DNA of 64,000 bases from C00003060 sp964430705 (GCA_964430705.1 CAYSGJ010000178.1:15320-79319); one strand, 5' to 3'. Positions 35,269-45,002 are shown, counted from the first letter of the stretch. The notes: generated by a model from the letters alone, not told the origin. Made by a program: numbers and translations.

Positions 35269-35502
35269 ATGAATCCCGAACGCGGTGTTGTATTTTCTGA
35301 AAAGATCGGTTCACACCTGTTGCTCTTGCACATGGTACGGTGCGTCGTGGAAAAACATGGCGGCAGTATCAAGTTGGACGAAAAAAACAAATCCATGTTT
35401 CTCAGCATTCCAGAAAACAACAAAGCGGCCTGTTTCAAGGAACTGGAAGATACCATAGGGCCAAGCAGGCCTCTCAACGAGGGTAGCGCTTCCATGCAGT
35501 GA
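35269..35502 (+). CDS. small protein resembling the C-terminal piece of a HATPase domain
   Basis: 77 residues from ATG 35269, which follows AGAGG. GSHLLLLHMVRCVVEKHGGSIKLDE resembles the end of histidine-kinase ATPase domains (GLGL..V..IVE.HGG.I..), but the glycine loop is not GxGLGL and no other kinase part is present. Either a stand-alone regulatory protein or a decayed kinase. It stands alone between the efflux operon and an ABC exporter. Confidence 0.5.
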   Translation: MNPERGVVFSEKIGSHLLLLHMVRCVVEKHGGSIKLDEKNKSMFLSIPENNKAACFKELEDTIGPSRPLNEGSASMQ

Positions 35503-35908
35503 CTGTTATCTTGCTTGCCATGACCTCGCTCGTTTGCCTGTTCTTCGTTCCGACATATACTTTAGTCCGCCAAGCTTTTTCTGCCCCCGGATGATTCGAA
35601 GGCCGTGATTGTTTTACCCATTTTTGCTCAAAGCTGTTTTGGGTAATTCTGTGCTTTGGCGTTCAGGATTCGTGATGCATTATGCGATATTCTGAACTCC
35701 CATGGCCGGCCCCGGCAAGTTTGCTTGAAAATTCAGCCAATACAGGTAATCTAGGCGAGAAAAACCGGGCTGTCTCTCCCGTCAAGGGAGATGCGCCAAT
35801 GGTTGAAACGTCCCGGCACGGCCCCGGACCCGATGCGTCGACCGGGTTTGCCGCCCAGCCCGTGGATTGCAAACAACGGCCACCCTCAAAGCGTGGAAAA
35901 CACCGAAC
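35503..35908. other. intergenic region before the ABC exporter
   Basis: No gene seen. There is a short hairpin TCTCCC-gtcaa-GGGAGA at 35775-35791 and a CGATATTCTGAACT fragment near 35680 that resembles the AT repeat at 36849-36927. Confidence 0.5.
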
Positions 35909-36820
35909 ATGGATTACGTCATTGAAGCCAAAGATTTGAAAAAAACATTCGGCGACTTCGTTGCCGTAAACGGCATTTCCTTTCATGTATTGCCGGGCGA
36001 ATGTTTCGGCATTCTGGGACCGAACGGGGCCGGCAAGACATCCACCATCCGGATGATCTACAATTTGTCTCCGGTAACCGCCGGGACCCTGAAGGTCTTT
36101 GGCCTGCCCATGGATCAGGAATGGCGAACCATCAAATCGCGGATCGGGGTGTGTCAGCAGGAAAACACGCTGGATCCTGATTTGTCCGTTGAACAGAATC
36201 TGGAAATCTTTGCGCGTTACTTCAATATCGACAAAAGACAGGCTCAAAAAAGGGCAAGAGACTTATTGGCTTTTTTTGGCCTGGATTATCGAAAAACCGC
36301 CCGGGTCACCGAACTTTCCGGCGGCATGGTCCGCCGGCTGGTGTTGGCCCGCGCCCTGATCAACCAACCGGATCTCCTCATTCTCGATGAACCCACCACG
36401 GGCCTCGATCCCCAATCCAGGCATCAGGTCTGGGAACGTCTGGAGGAGCTCCGATCACAGGGCCTCACGGTCTTGCTGACGACACACTATATGGACGAGG
36501 CCTCCCGCCTTTGCGATCGGCTTGTCATCGTGGATCATGGCCGTATTCTGGTAGAGGGAAAGCCGGAGGCATTGATCAAAGAACACGTAGGCCGGGATGT
36601 CATTGAAGTTGCCGGGCCAAGCGATGACTTGAGAAACTTTATACGGTCTCAGCCGATGACCCACGAAGACCTGGGACACCGGCTGATTATCTATGGTCAG
36701 GAAAGTAACCAACTATTTCACAAAATAACCGGCACGTTCTGCGAAGAAGAATGCGCTTTGCGCACGGCCACGCTGGAAGATGTCTTTTTAAAACTGACCG
36801 GCAGGGGCCTTCGGGAGTAG
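35909..36820 (+). CDS. ABC-2 exporter ATP-binding protein (NodI/DrrA-like)
   Basis: 303 residues from ATG 35909. Walker A GPNGAGKTS, Q-loop GVCQQENTLD, signature LSGGMVRR, Walker B LLILDEPTTGLD, and H-loop TTHYMDEA are intact. The C-terminal ~90 residues form the extra domain of multidrug or NodI-type ATPases. An in-frame TTG 42 bases upstream is not preferred. Pairs with the permease gene at 37003; substrate unknown. Confidence 0.9.
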   Translation: MDYVIEAKDLKKTFGDFVAVNGISFHVLPGECFGILGPNGAGKTSTIRMIYNLSPVTAGTLKVFGLPMDQEWRTIKSRIGVCQQENTLDPDLSVEQNLEIFARYFNIDKRQAQKRARDLLAFFGLDYRKTARVTELSGGMVRRLVLARALINQPDLLILDEPTTGLDPQSRHQVWERLEELRSQGLTVLLTTHYMDEASRLCDRLVIVDHGRILVEGKPEALIKEHVGRDVIEVAGPSDDLRNFIRSQPMTHEDLGHRLIIYGQESNQLFHKITGTFCEEECALRTATLEDVFLKLTGRGLRE

Positions 36821-36848
36821 AGAATCCAGGTGTAGAGGATGAAAACTG

Positions 36849-36927
36849 TCGAATATCGAACTCTGAATATCGAATGTTGAAGGAAACACTTCGTGATTCT
36901 GCAGTTCAGTATTCGATATTGGATATT
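36849..36927. repeat. AT-rich inverted repeat
   Basis: Direct copies of GAATATCGAA near 36851 and 36866 face ATTCGATATTGGATATTC near 36911, giving an imperfect hairpin element between the two ABC exporter genes. Similar intergenic repeats are common in this bacterial group. Confidence 0.45.
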
Positions 36928-37002
36928 CTAAAACGTTGGTGAGTTCACGGTCGCACTTCACAAATGCGAAACACCGTGAATCGAGGAAAGGACGTCCCTT
37001 CC

Positions 37003-37776
37003 ATGCGTATTTCCAGGCGCTTTGTCCGGGTGTGGCAACGAAACCTTACTGTATACCAGAGAATCTGGAAGACGGTCTTTCTTCCGCCCTTGCTGGAACC
37101 CCTTTTCTATCTGGCGGCCTTTGGGGTAGGATTGAGCGTGCTTGTGGGCAGCATCGGGTATCAAGGGGAGCAGGTTTCCTATACGGCGTTTATCGCCCCG
37201 GCGCTTATTGCCATCAACATCATGCAGAACGCCTTTTTTGAAACCACCTATGCGTCGTTCGTGAGGATGTATTATCAAAAAACCTTTGACGCCATGATGG
37301 CCACCCCCCTTTGTCTGGAAGAAATCATGACGGGAGAAATCGTCTGGGGAGCCACCAAATCCGTGCTGGCCACGGTCATCATGCAGGGGGTCATCAGCCT
37401 TTTTGGTCTCATTGCATACCCGCAAGGCCTGCTGATTATTCCCGTGGCCTTTTTAGGCGGCATGGCCTTTGCGTCCATCGGTCTGTTTTTCACGGGCACC
37501 GTTCGGGCTATTGAGGCCTTCAACCTGCCGATCTTTTTGTTTGTCACCCCCATGTTTCTTTTCAGCGGAACCTTTTTCCCGCTGGAAAATCTGCCGCCCT
37601 GGGCCCGGACCTTTGCAGCGTTTTTTCCCCTTACCCACCTGGTAACGCTGTCTCGCTCTTTGACTTTTGGTCGTTTGGAGACAAAACTCCTGTGGAATGC
37701 AGCTTACTTGCTCGTGTTTTCCATTGTATTCTTTTTTCTTGCCATCAACACAATGCGTCGCCGACTGGTCACATAG
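37003..37776 (+). CDS. ABC-2 type permease (NodJ-like)
   Basis: 257 residues with six predicted membrane helices, ending in basic residues (MRRRLVT). FLPPLLEPLFYLAAFGVGL and FLFSGTFFPLENLPPWARTFAAFFPLTHLV are typical of ABC-2 exporters for lipids, oligosaccharides or drugs. ATG 37003 has AAAGGA upstream; an in-frame ATG at 36964 would add 13 residues without a ribosome site. Works with the ATPase encoded at 35909. Confidence 0.85.
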   Translation: MRISRRFVRVWQRNLTVYQRIWKTVFLPPLLEPLFYLAAFGVGLSVLVGSIGYQGEQVSYTAFIAPALIAINIMQNAFFETTYASFVRMYYQKTFDAMMATPLCLEEIMTGEIVWGATKSVLATVIMQGVISLFGLIAYPQGLLIIPVAFLGGMAFASIGLFFTGTVRAIEAFNLPIFLFVTPMFLFSGTFFPLENLPPWARTFAAFFPLTHLVTLSRSLTFGRLETKLLWNAAYLLVFSIVFFFLAINTMRRRLVT

Positions 37777-38037
37777 CAAGGTTATCGCTCTTCCAAACCC
37801 TTCAGCAATATTTGAAGACATGGACACAACCAATCTGGATATGAGCCAAAAAAGATGATCTCCTAGCCGCCATACGAACCATCAACCTCCGGCAAAATCC
37901 ACAGACGGTGCGTCCGTATTTCGCCCGGTGATTGAAATAGTTTTTCTTTTATGATAAACGGTCCGTCGCATCGTGAAAGATGGACAAATGTGAATGGGTT
38001 CAAACCATCAACCAACAGGTAAAAGGAGGAGGACATC

Positions 38038-39210
38038 ATGAAGAAGCTGTTTGCGATCTTGGTACCGATGGTCGTGTTAACCCTGGTTTTCGCGCCCCCT
38101 GCATTGTGCAGGAAAAACGTCGTCAAGATCGGGATCAACGCCCCCATGACCGGCGACATTCCCAAGGTAGGAGAAGGGAGCAAATTCGCAGGGCAGATGT
38201 GGCTTGAAGACATCAAGAAAGCCGGAGGTCTTAAGGTCGGCGACAAAACCTACGATGTCGAACTGGTGATCGAAGACAACGAATCCAAGGCGGAATCGGC
38301 CGTGAAGGCCAATACCAAGATGATCACGGAAGACGAGGTCCTGGCCATCGTGGGGCCCCAATCCTCTAAGCAGGCGGTGCCTGCCGGCGATGTGGCAAAT
38401 AATTACAAAACCCCGATGATCAGTCCCTGGTCTACGAATCCGGACACGACCAGCGATCGACCCTTTGTGTTCCGCGGCTGCTTTCTGGATCCTTTCCAGG
38501 GGCCGGTGTTGGCTAATTTCATCACGGAAGAGTTCGGATTTAAAAAAGCCGCCGTCCTGTACGACGTGGCCAGTGATTATCCCAAGGGGCTGGCCGAGTT
38601 TTTTAAGCAGGCATGGGAAGACCTGCACGGCAAGGGTTCCGTAGTGGCTTTTGAAAGCTTTACCACCAAGGATACGGATTTCAGTTCCCAGTTGACAAAG
38701 ATCAACCAGTCGGGCGCTGAAGTGCTTTTTACGCCACAATACTATAATGAAGTGGCCTTGATCGTCCAACAGGCCCATGAGCTGGGCTGGAAGAAGCCGA
38801 TCGTGGGAAGTGATAGCTGGGGTTCGGCAGAAACGGTCAAACTTTGCGGTGAAGCCTGTTATGGGCTGTTTTTCAGCACCCACTATGCGGCGGCCGGCGC
38901 CACGGGGGCAACCAAAACCTTTATTGACCGCTATAAAGAGAAATACGGGTATGTGCCCGATGACGTCGGCGCACTGACCTGGGACGCATTGAGGATCGTC
39001 CAGACAGCCATCGAGTCCTGCGGCAACCTGACGGGAAATATCGAAAAAGATCGCCAATGTGTCCGCGATGCCCTGGCTAAGATCAAGGCCTTTGACGGCA
39101 TTACCGGAAAAATGACGTTTACGGAAGACGGTGATCCCATCAAGTGCGCCGTTATTGTCAGGATCAGTGACAAGGGCGAGTTTGAGTTCTACAAGTCCGT
39201 GTGTCCCTAA
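38038..39210 (+). CDS. livK: branched-chain amino acid ABC transporter, substrate-binding protein
   Basis: 390 residues. A signal peptide (~1-24, LFAILVPMVVLTLVFAPPALC) is followed by a type I periplasmic binding fold: IGINAPMTGDIPKVGEGSKFAGQMW, EDNESKAESAV, IVGPQSSKQAVPAGDVANN. Strong ribosome site AAAAGGAGGAGG. Probably binds leucine-type amino acids, but relatives bind aromatics, urea or amides, so substrate is not certain. First gene of livKHMGF; a terminator follows it, which would make this the most abundant subunit. Confidence 0.9.
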   Translation: MKKLFAILVPMVVLTLVFAPPALCRKNVVKIGINAPMTGDIPKVGEGSKFAGQMWLEDIKKAGGLKVGDKTYDVELVIEDNESKAESAVKANTKMITEDEVLAIVGPQSSKQAVPAGDVANNYKTPMISPWSTNPDTTSDRPFVFRGCFLDPFQGPVLANFITEEFGFKKAAVLYDVASDYPKGLAEFFKQAWEDLHGKGSVVAFESFTTKDTDFSSQLTKINQSGAEVLFTPQYYNEVALIVQQAHELGWKKPIVGSDSWGSAETVKLCGEACYGLFFSTHYAAAGATGATKTFIDRYKEKYGYVPDDVGALTWDALRIVQTAIESCGNLTGNIEKDRQCVRDALAKIKAFDGITGKMTFTEDGDPIKCAVIVRISDKGEFEFYKSVCP

Positions 39211-39341
39211 GGCCGAAAAAGTCCTTTTCTGTTTGCCATAGGCGATCGCACACAAGCCGATACAGGAATCGTATGCCGGGCGTCGGCGTCTTCGCCGGCG
39301 CTTGGCCATCCGGGAAACAGGGGCCAAGACTCCGCATACAG

Positions 39342-39388
39342 ACGGGCGGGCCGGGTGGCGCAAAGCCGGCCGGACCGCCCGTTTTTAT
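39342..39388 (+). terminator. terminator/attenuator between livK and livH
   Basis: ACGGGCGG pairs with CCGCCCGT, with an inner GCCGG/CCGGC pairing, followed by TTTTTATTA. A second hairpin (CTTGGCC...GGCCAAG) at 39301-39328 lies just before. Partial termination here would lower membrane-subunit expression. Confidence 0.75.
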
Positions 39389-39418
39389 TACCCGGATATT
39401 TACTGAGACCATGCCATC

Positions 39419-40342
39419 ATGACATTTTTTTTCCAGAACGTGATCAACGCCCTCCAGTGGGGAAGCTTCTACGCCCTCATCGCACTGGGATACTCCATGG
39501 TCTACAGTATCCTCATGTTGTTCAATTTTGCCCATGGCGACATCTTCATGGTGGGCGCCTACATCGGCTTCGGCGTAGCAACGGGCCTGACAGCGCTGGC
39601 ATCCATGGGCGCCCTGGCACTTCCAAATTGGATCATCCTGGTGTTGACCATTTTCATTTCCATGTTCCTCACCTCTTTTGTCGGTATGGCCGTAGAAAGG
39701 CTCGGGTACAGGCCTTTGCGTGAAGCCCCCCGTGCTTCTGCCGCCATCACAGGCCTGATGATCGGCATCATATTGGAAACGGGCAACCTGGCCCTTTTGG
39801 GCGCCCAGCGAATCAGCTTTCCTCCCTTGATCGAATCGGTGACCTACAATGTGGGCGGGGTATTTGTAACAAACAAAAAGATCATGATTGTCATCGTCTC
39901 GGTGACCATGATGATAGCCCTTCACCAGTTCATAAAGAGAACCAGGTGGGGAATGGCCATGCGCGCCATGGCTTTTGACTATGTGGTCGTCCCCCTGATG
40001 GGTGTGTCCATAAACACCATTGCGGCCCTGACTTTTGCCATAGGCTCGGCACTGGCAGCGGTGGCGGGCATCCTTTTTGGTGTGGCCTATCCGGTCTTGG
40101 ACCCTTATATGGGGATCGTTTTTGGATGGAAGGCCTTTGTGGCGGCTATTCTGGGCGGAAGGGGCTCTGTGTTGGGGGCCACCCTGGCGGGCTTTTTGCT
40201 CGGATTCATTGAAATCTTCGTAGCCATGATATTCCCGTCCACGTTGCGCGACCTGATTGCCTATTCGATTATTTTACTCATTTTGGTGTTCAGACCTCAC
40301 GGCTTTTTCGGCGAGGCCTATAGTGCGCGTTTGCGGTTATAG
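39419..40342 (+). CDS. livH: branched-chain amino acid ABC permease LivH
   Basis: 307 residues, about eight membrane helices. ALIALGYSMVYSILMLFNFAHGDIFMVGAY, with the EAA-like VVPLMGVSINTIAALTFAIGSALAAVAGIL later, matches LivH. Lies between livK and livM on the plus strand. Confidence 0.93.
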   Translation: MTFFFQNVINALQWGSFYALIALGYSMVYSILMLFNFAHGDIFMVGAYIGFGVATGLTALASMGALALPNWIILVLTIFISMFLTSFVGMAVERLGYRPLREAPRASAAITGLMIGIILETGNLALLGAQRISFPPLIESVTYNVGGVFVTNKKIMIVIVSVTMMIALHQFIKRTRWGMAMRAMAFDYVVVPLMGVSINTIAALTFAIGSALAAVAGILFGVAYPVLDPYMGIVFGWKAFVAAILGGRGSVLGATLAGFLLGFIEIFVAMIFPSTLRDLIAYSIILLILVFRPHGFFGEAYSARLRL

Positions 40343-40372
40343 GGCCCGTTGGAGGTTATAGGAATTGATTAG

Positions 40373-41668
40373 ATGGAAGACGGACACGAAGTTAAAGGCC
40401 GGGTCAAAACCAAGATAGGGCGGATATTCGGGCAGGTCCCCCTTCTGGGCTGGCTCTTCGGTTGCCTGGTTGCCGTCACACTGGAACAAGTCGTGGGATA
40501 CGAATTGGCGGGAATCTTTGGGATGTCCCGAGTTCCCGTCTTGTTCGGGTTTGTCAACATGCTCAAAAAACCCTTGATGATGCCCGGTTCCCTGGCCTTC
40601 GTGTTGCTCATATACGTTCTGCCCATATGTATGGTGGCCCGTTTGAGCGCCCCCTTGACCAACAGGGTGGCAGAAAGGCTCCTGCACCTTCCCACCATCT
40701 TCCCAACGCTCATTCACCTGGGGTTGCTGTATCTGATCCTGCATCTTTGGTCCGATATGAGCGCATACCGGGATCTGACCCTCAGGCTGACCCTTATAGC
40801 AATCATGCTCACCCTGAGCGTCAACGTGATCAACGGATACATGGGCGAGTTTTCCTGTTCCCACCCCGGATTCATGGCTTTGGGGGCTTATGCCGCCTCG
40901 GTCTTCACCCTGACTCTTTTTGCCGACGACAAGTTTTTCGGCGAAGCCGTCCTGCCCGCGGGACTGGGACCGTTCTTATTCCCCTTGGGACTGGTTCTGG
41001 CGGGTGTTGTTGCCGCCATGGGGGCCCTGGTCATTGCCATCCCGTCGTTTAGGACAAGAGGCGACTATCTGGCGATTATATCTCTGGCGTTCATGTTCAT
41101 CGTCAAAAGCATGATCGAAAACCTGGAGGTCGTGGGAGGCCCCCGGGGATTGAGCAGCCACCCCAACTGGGCCAACCTGCCCACGGTGTTTTTATGGACC
41201 GTGGCCTGTGTGTGGATTATCAATAATTTTGTCCGCTCCATTTTCGGAAAAGCGCTGAACGCAGTCCGAGACGACGAGACGGCCGCCAACGCCATGACGG
41301 TCAACACCAGGCGGACAAAGATCGTGGCGTTCATGTTTGGGGCCTTCTGGGCAGGCGTGGCGGGAGGCCTTTTTGCCCATGTGCTCAGATATGTCAATCC
41401 CAGCACCTTCGGTCTGCAAAAGCTGGCTGAGATCCTGGCCATGGTTTATTTTGGCGGGCTCAATTCGGTCTACGGCTCTATCGTGGGCGCCGTGAGCTTG
41501 AGCCTTCTCGGCGAGGTCCTCCGACCCCTGGAAATCTTTAAATGGATCATCATCCCTCTGCTGCTCATCCTTGTTATGATCTTTAGGCCTACCGGGCTCA
41601 TCGCGTTTAAGGAATTCGACGTCAAGCACATCATGAGGGCCAGGAACAAGGCAAAGGAAAAGGTGTGA
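40373..41668 (+). CDS. livM: branched-chain amino acid ABC permease LivM
   Basis: 431 residues. Includes a ~120-residue N-terminal extension with two or three extra helices, as in E. coli LivM, then the core NVINGYMGEFSCSHPGFMALGAYAAS and GKALNAVRDDETAANAM and GLQKLAEILAMVYFGGL. ATG 40373 follows AGGA. Its TGA overlaps a possible GTG start of livG. Confidence 0.92.
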   Translation: MEDGHEVKGRVKTKIGRIFGQVPLLGWLFGCLVAVTLEQVVGYELAGIFGMSRVPVLFGFVNMLKKPLMMPGSLAFVLLIYVLPICMVARLSAPLTNRVAERLLHLPTIFPTLIHLGLLYLILHLWSDMSAYRDLTLRLTLIAIMLTLSVNVINGYMGEFSCSHPGFMALGAYAASVFTLTLFADDKFFGEAVLPAGLGPFLFPLGLVLAGVVAAMGALVIAIPSFRTRGDYLAIISLAFMFIVKSMIENLEVVGGPRGLSSHPNWANLPTVFLWTVACVWIINNFVRSIFGKALNAVRDDETAANAMTVNTRRTKIVAFMFGAFWAGVAGGLFAHVLRYVNPSTFGLQKLAEILAMVYFGGLNSVYGSIVGAVSLSLLGEVLRPLEIFKWIIIPLLLILVMIFRPTGLIAFKEFDVKHIMRARNKAKEKV

Positions 41669-41670
41669 CA

Positions 41671-42441
41671 ATGGCATTGCTGCAGGTGAAAGGCATGGCC
41701 CACGACTTCGGGGGCTTGAGGGCGGTCAACAATTACAACCTTCATGTGGAGTCCGGCGACATTCGGGGATTGATCGGACCCAATGGCGCGGGCAAGACCA
41801 CTATCTTTAACCTCATTACCGGTATTTACAGGCCGACAGAGGGATCCATCACCTTTGCCGGTAAAAGCATTGTAGGGCTTCAGCCCTACCAGATTGCCTC
41901 TATGGGAATCAGCAGGACTTTTCAGAACCTCCTGTTGTGGCGACACATGACCGTCCTGGAACATGTAAAAATGGCCCAGTATTCCAAGCTTACCTACGGA
42001 TTGTTCGGCGCTTTTTTCGGTTCCACCAAACGCAATAGACAGGAGGCTGAAGCAGAAAAGAAGGCATACGAACTGCTCGATATGGTCGGTGTTCGGCGTT
42101 TTGCGGATCACATGGTGGTAAATCTTCCTTACGGCGCCCAAAGACGGGTGGAAATGGCTCGGGCCTTGGCTACAGACCCAAAGGTGCTTTTTTTGGATGA
42201 ACCCACTGCCGGGATGAACCCTGAAGAGCTGGTGCAGATGATGCACATCATCAGGAAAATCCACAAAAAGCTGGGGCTGGCCATTTTTCTTATCGAACAT
42301 CGGTTGAAAATGGTTATGGAGCTTTGCCGGGTGGTGCAGACGTTGGTCTTTGGCGAGGTCATCGCAGAGGGCACTCCGGAGGAAATCCAGGGCGATCCCA
42401 AAGTCATAGAAGCCTATTTGGGCAAGGAGATGGTTCACTGA
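41671..42441 (+). CDS. livG: branched-chain amino acid ABC ATPase LivG
   Basis: 256 residues. Walker A GPNGAGKTT, Q-loop SRTFQNLLLW, signature region LPYGAQRRVEMARAL (Y in place of S), Walker B VLFLDEPTAGMN, H-loop IEHR. The gap between Q-loop and signature is longer than average, with GLFGAFFGSTKRNRQEAEA as in other LivG. ATG 41671 is used; a GTG 6 bases upstream overlaps the livM stop. Confidence 0.92.
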   Translation: MALLQVKGMAHDFGGLRAVNNYNLHVESGDIRGLIGPNGAGKTTIFNLITGIYRPTEGSITFAGKSIVGLQPYQIASMGISRTFQNLLLWRHMTVLEHVKMAQYSKLTYGLFGAFFGSTKRNRQEAEAEKKAYELLDMVGVRRFADHMVVNLPYGAQRRVEMARALATDPKVLFLDEPTAGMNPEELVQMMHIIRKIHKKLGLAIFLIEHRLKMVMELCRVVQTLVFGEVIAEGTPEEIQGDPKVIEAYLGKEMVH

Positions 42442-43151
42442 TGTTGTTGTCTGTGGAAAACCTGCGCGTTTCTTACGGTAACATCAAAGCGTTGCACGGC
42501 ATCAGTTTTCAGATCGACGAAGGCGAAATCGTTTGTATTATCGGGGCTAACGGGGCCGGCAAGAGCACGACGTTAAAGGCTATTTCCCGCCTCATTCCCG
42601 TCAAACCGGGAACCAGGATGACTTTCATGGGCAAGGATCTGCTCAAGTATTCCGCCGATAAAGTGGTCAGCAAGCTCGGACTGTCCCATGTCCCGGAGGG
42701 CAGAAGGCTGTTTGGCAACTTGACGGTGATGGAAAATCTGAAGCTGGCCACGTTTGCCAGGAAGAAAGATGACCGGATTGATCAAGACCTCGCCAGGATT
42801 TTTTCCATCTTCCCGAGGCTTGATGAAAGAAAAACGCAAAAGGCCGGCACGCTCAGTGGAGGAGAACAGCAGATGTTGGCCATCGGCAGGGCGTTCATGA
42901 GTGGACGAAAGGTCATGCTTCTGGACGAACCGTCCATGGGACTGGCGCCCTTGTTGATGCTGAACGTCTTTGAGGCCCTCAAGGAATTGAACGGAGAAGG
43001 CACGACCATTCTCCTCGTGGAACAGAACGCCCGATTGGCGTTGCAGTTCGCTCAGCGGGGCTACGTCTTGGAAAATGGGCTCCTGGCACTGGAGGGGGCC
43101 TCGGGCGACCTTCTTGCCGATCCCGAAGTGAAGAAGGCGTACTTGGGATAA
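42441..43151 (+). CDS. livF: branched-chain amino acid ABC ATPase LivF
   Basis: 236 residues, the standard LivF size. Walker A GANGAGKST, Q-loop LSHVPEGRRLF, signature LSGGEQQMLAI, Walker B VMLLDEPSMGL, H-loop VEQNARLAL. TGATG overlap with livG shows translational coupling. Last gene of the liv operon. Confidence 0.94.
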   Translation: MLLSVENLRVSYGNIKALHGISFQIDEGEIVCIIGANGAGKSTTLKAISRLIPVKPGTRMTFMGKDLLKYSADKVVSKLGLSHVPEGRRLFGNLTVMENLKLATFARKKDDRIDQDLARIFSIFPRLDERKTQKAGTLSGGEQQMLAIGRAFMSGRKVMLLDEPSMGLAPLLMLNVFEALKELNGEGTTILLVEQNARLALQFAQRGYVLENGLLALEGASGDLLADPEVKKAYLG

Positions 43152-43226
43152 GGCGTGTGATCCGTGATTCGCGTATCAAGCGACATTTCGGATTCCTCCG
43201 GAGACTTGCGCCGTAAGACAACAAAG

Positions 43227-43362
43227 AGTGCCTAAAGTTTGAAGTGCCTAAAATGAGCTAAAGTTGAGGTTCGTGCCTTCGGCAAGGGCACTTCATAACT
43301 TCAGGCACTTTGGTTCATTCTAGCTCACTTTAGGCACTTTAGCTCACTTTAGCTCACTTTCA
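43227..43362. repeat. palindromic array of GCACTTTAG/AGCTCACTTT units
   Basis: Units of the type AGTGCCTAAA and TGAGCTAAAG on the left face TTTAGGCACTTT and TAGCTCACTTT (three copies) on the right, around a GTGCC-ttcggcaag-GGCAC hairpin. It fills the gap between livF and serA. No gene inside. Confidence 0.7.
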
Positions 43363-43418
43363 ACTTCTACCAGTCAGGGCGCCTTGCTGACACTTTTTGC
43401 CGGATTGGATGGGATGCC

Positions 43419-45002
43419 ATGATGAGAATATTGGTTTGCGACGGCCTTCATAAAAGCGGCCTGGAGCTGCTTCGATCCGCCGAGGGAATAGACGTTGACG
43501 CCCCCGACCAGTGGAGCATGGAACAGATTGCCGATCAGATTCACCAGTACCATGCCATGGTCGTTCGAAGCAGGACCAGGGTTACCAAAGCGTTGATGGA
43601 CAAGGCCGGGCAACTCAAGGTGATCGGTCGGGCCGGCACCGGGGTGGACAACATCGACATTGCCGCCGCCAGCGTCCGAGGCATTCTCGTCATGAATACG
43701 CCCGGAGCCAATGCCATGGCCGCTGCGGAGCATACCATGGCATTGATGTTCGCCCTGGCCCGCCATGTCCCGCAGGCCACCCAATCCATTCGGGAGGGCC
43801 GTTGGGACAAGAAGCGGTTCATGGGCACGGAACTCTACGAACAGACCTTGGGTATCATCGGCCTTGGACGCATCGGCACCATTGTGGCCGACCGGGCCAT
43901 CGGCATGGGCATGGAGGTCATTGGACATGATCCCTATATGACCCCCGAAGCGGCCGCCATCCTCGGCGTTCACTGGGTAGAGCTGGATGCCCTTTTTGCC
44001 CGCAGCGATTTCATCACCCTGCACACCCCCCAGACTGAGGACACCACGCACATCATCAACCGGGAAACGATTGCCGGGATGCGAACCGGGGTACGAATCA
44101 TCAATTGCGCCCGAGGCGGTCTTATTGATGAAGAAGCGCTTTATGAGGCCCTTCAGGACGGTCGCATCGCAGGCGCGGCTCTGGATGTTTTCTCCAAAGA
44201 GCCCCCGACGGGCAATCCCCTTGTCTCTCTGGAAAATGTGATTACCACGCCTCACCTGGGGGCATCGAGCATCCAGGCCCAGGCCAACGTGGCTCGCACC
44301 ATTGCCTCTCAGCTGGTAAGTTATCTTCAAAAAGGCATCATCCGAAACGCGGTCAACTTCCCGTCCATCAGCTCGAAGGCTTATAAAAAAATGCGGCCTT
44401 ACCTGGTGTTGGCCGAGAAACTGGGTACGCTGCAGGGCCAGTTGTGCAAACGTATCGATCGTTTGGAGATTGAATACAGTGGCCCGGAACTGGAAGAACT
44501 CCCCTTGGAACCGATTACCCAGACGGCCGTAAAAGGATTCCTCGAACCCATCTTATCAGAAAGGGTGAACCTGGTGAACGCCCCGATCCTGCTGCGGGAT
44601 CGGCGGGTCGAACTCATCACGTCCAAAACATCGGAAGAACGCGGCTATACGGGTATGATCGTCGTTCGGGCCTTTGAAAAAGGACAGTGCTTTTCCGCCG
44701 CCGGAACGGTATTTCCGGGAGAAGGCGCCCGACTGATTCGGCTGAACGACTACCGCCTGGAGGCAGAGCTTGAAGGGATCAATTTGATCGTTCACAATTG
44801 GGACAAGCCGGGCGTGATCGGACTTGTCGGCACCACTCTGGGCGAATTCAAGGTAAATATCGCCAACATGCACCTGAGCCGCACGCCGGAAAGAGACAAA
44901 GCCGTGGCGATTATTCGCATGGATGAAGAGGCCCCGGCGGAAGCCATGGAAACCCTCCAGAGACATCCCAATATCATATCGGTCCAACAAGTCCGACTAT
45001 GA
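43419..45002 (+). CDS. serA: D-3-phosphoglycerate dehydrogenase
   Basis: 527 residues, the long SerA form: NAD-binding domain with GIIGLGRIGTIVADRAIGMGM, catalytic Arg in NCARGGLIDEEAL, His in TPHLGASS, an intervening domain (~315-450) and a C-terminal ACT domain (~455-527, DKPGVIGLVGTTLGEFKVNIANMHLSR quoted from its start). It oxidises 3-phosphoglycerate for serine synthesis and is probably feedback-regulated by serine via the ACT domain. Stands alone after the liv operon. Confidence 0.95.
   Translation: MMRILVCDGLHKSGLELLRSAEGIDVDAPDQWSMEQIADQIHQYHAMVVRSRTRVTKALMDKAGQLKVIGRAGTGVDNIDIAAASVRGILVMNTPGANAMAAAEHTMALMFALARHVPQATQSIREGRWDKKRFMGTELYEQTLGIIGLGRIGTIVADRAIGMGMEVIGHDPYMTPEAAAILGVHWVELDALFARSDFITLHTPQTEDTTHIINRETIAGMRTGVRIINCARGGLIDEEALYEALQDGRIAGAALDVFSKEPPTGNPLVSLENVITTPHLGASSIQAQANVARTIASQLVSYLQKGIIRNAVNFPSISSKAYKKMRPYLVLAEKLGTLQGQLCKRIDRLEIEYSGPELEELPLEPITQTAVKGFLEPILSERVNLVNAPILLRDRRVELITSKTSEERGYTGMIVVRAFEKGQCFSAAGTVFPGEGARLIRLNDYRLEAELEGINLIVHNWDKPGVIGLVGTTLGEFKVNIANMHLSRTPERDKAVAIIRMDEEAPAEAMETLQRHPNIISVQQVRL

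Noticed and set aside
38077..39363. 428-codon minus-strand frame opposite livK
   Set aside because: Antisense to a well-supported gene with clear family signatures; the frame has no ribosome site or recognisable domain and reflects GC-rich codon bias.
41470..42438. 322-codon minus-strand frame opposite livM/livG
   Set aside because: Shadow of real genes; no family features.
43227..43362. repeat array considered as plasmid-type iterons or a CRISPR array
   Set aside because: Units are short, mixed in orientation and without regular spacers; no replication or cas gene is near.
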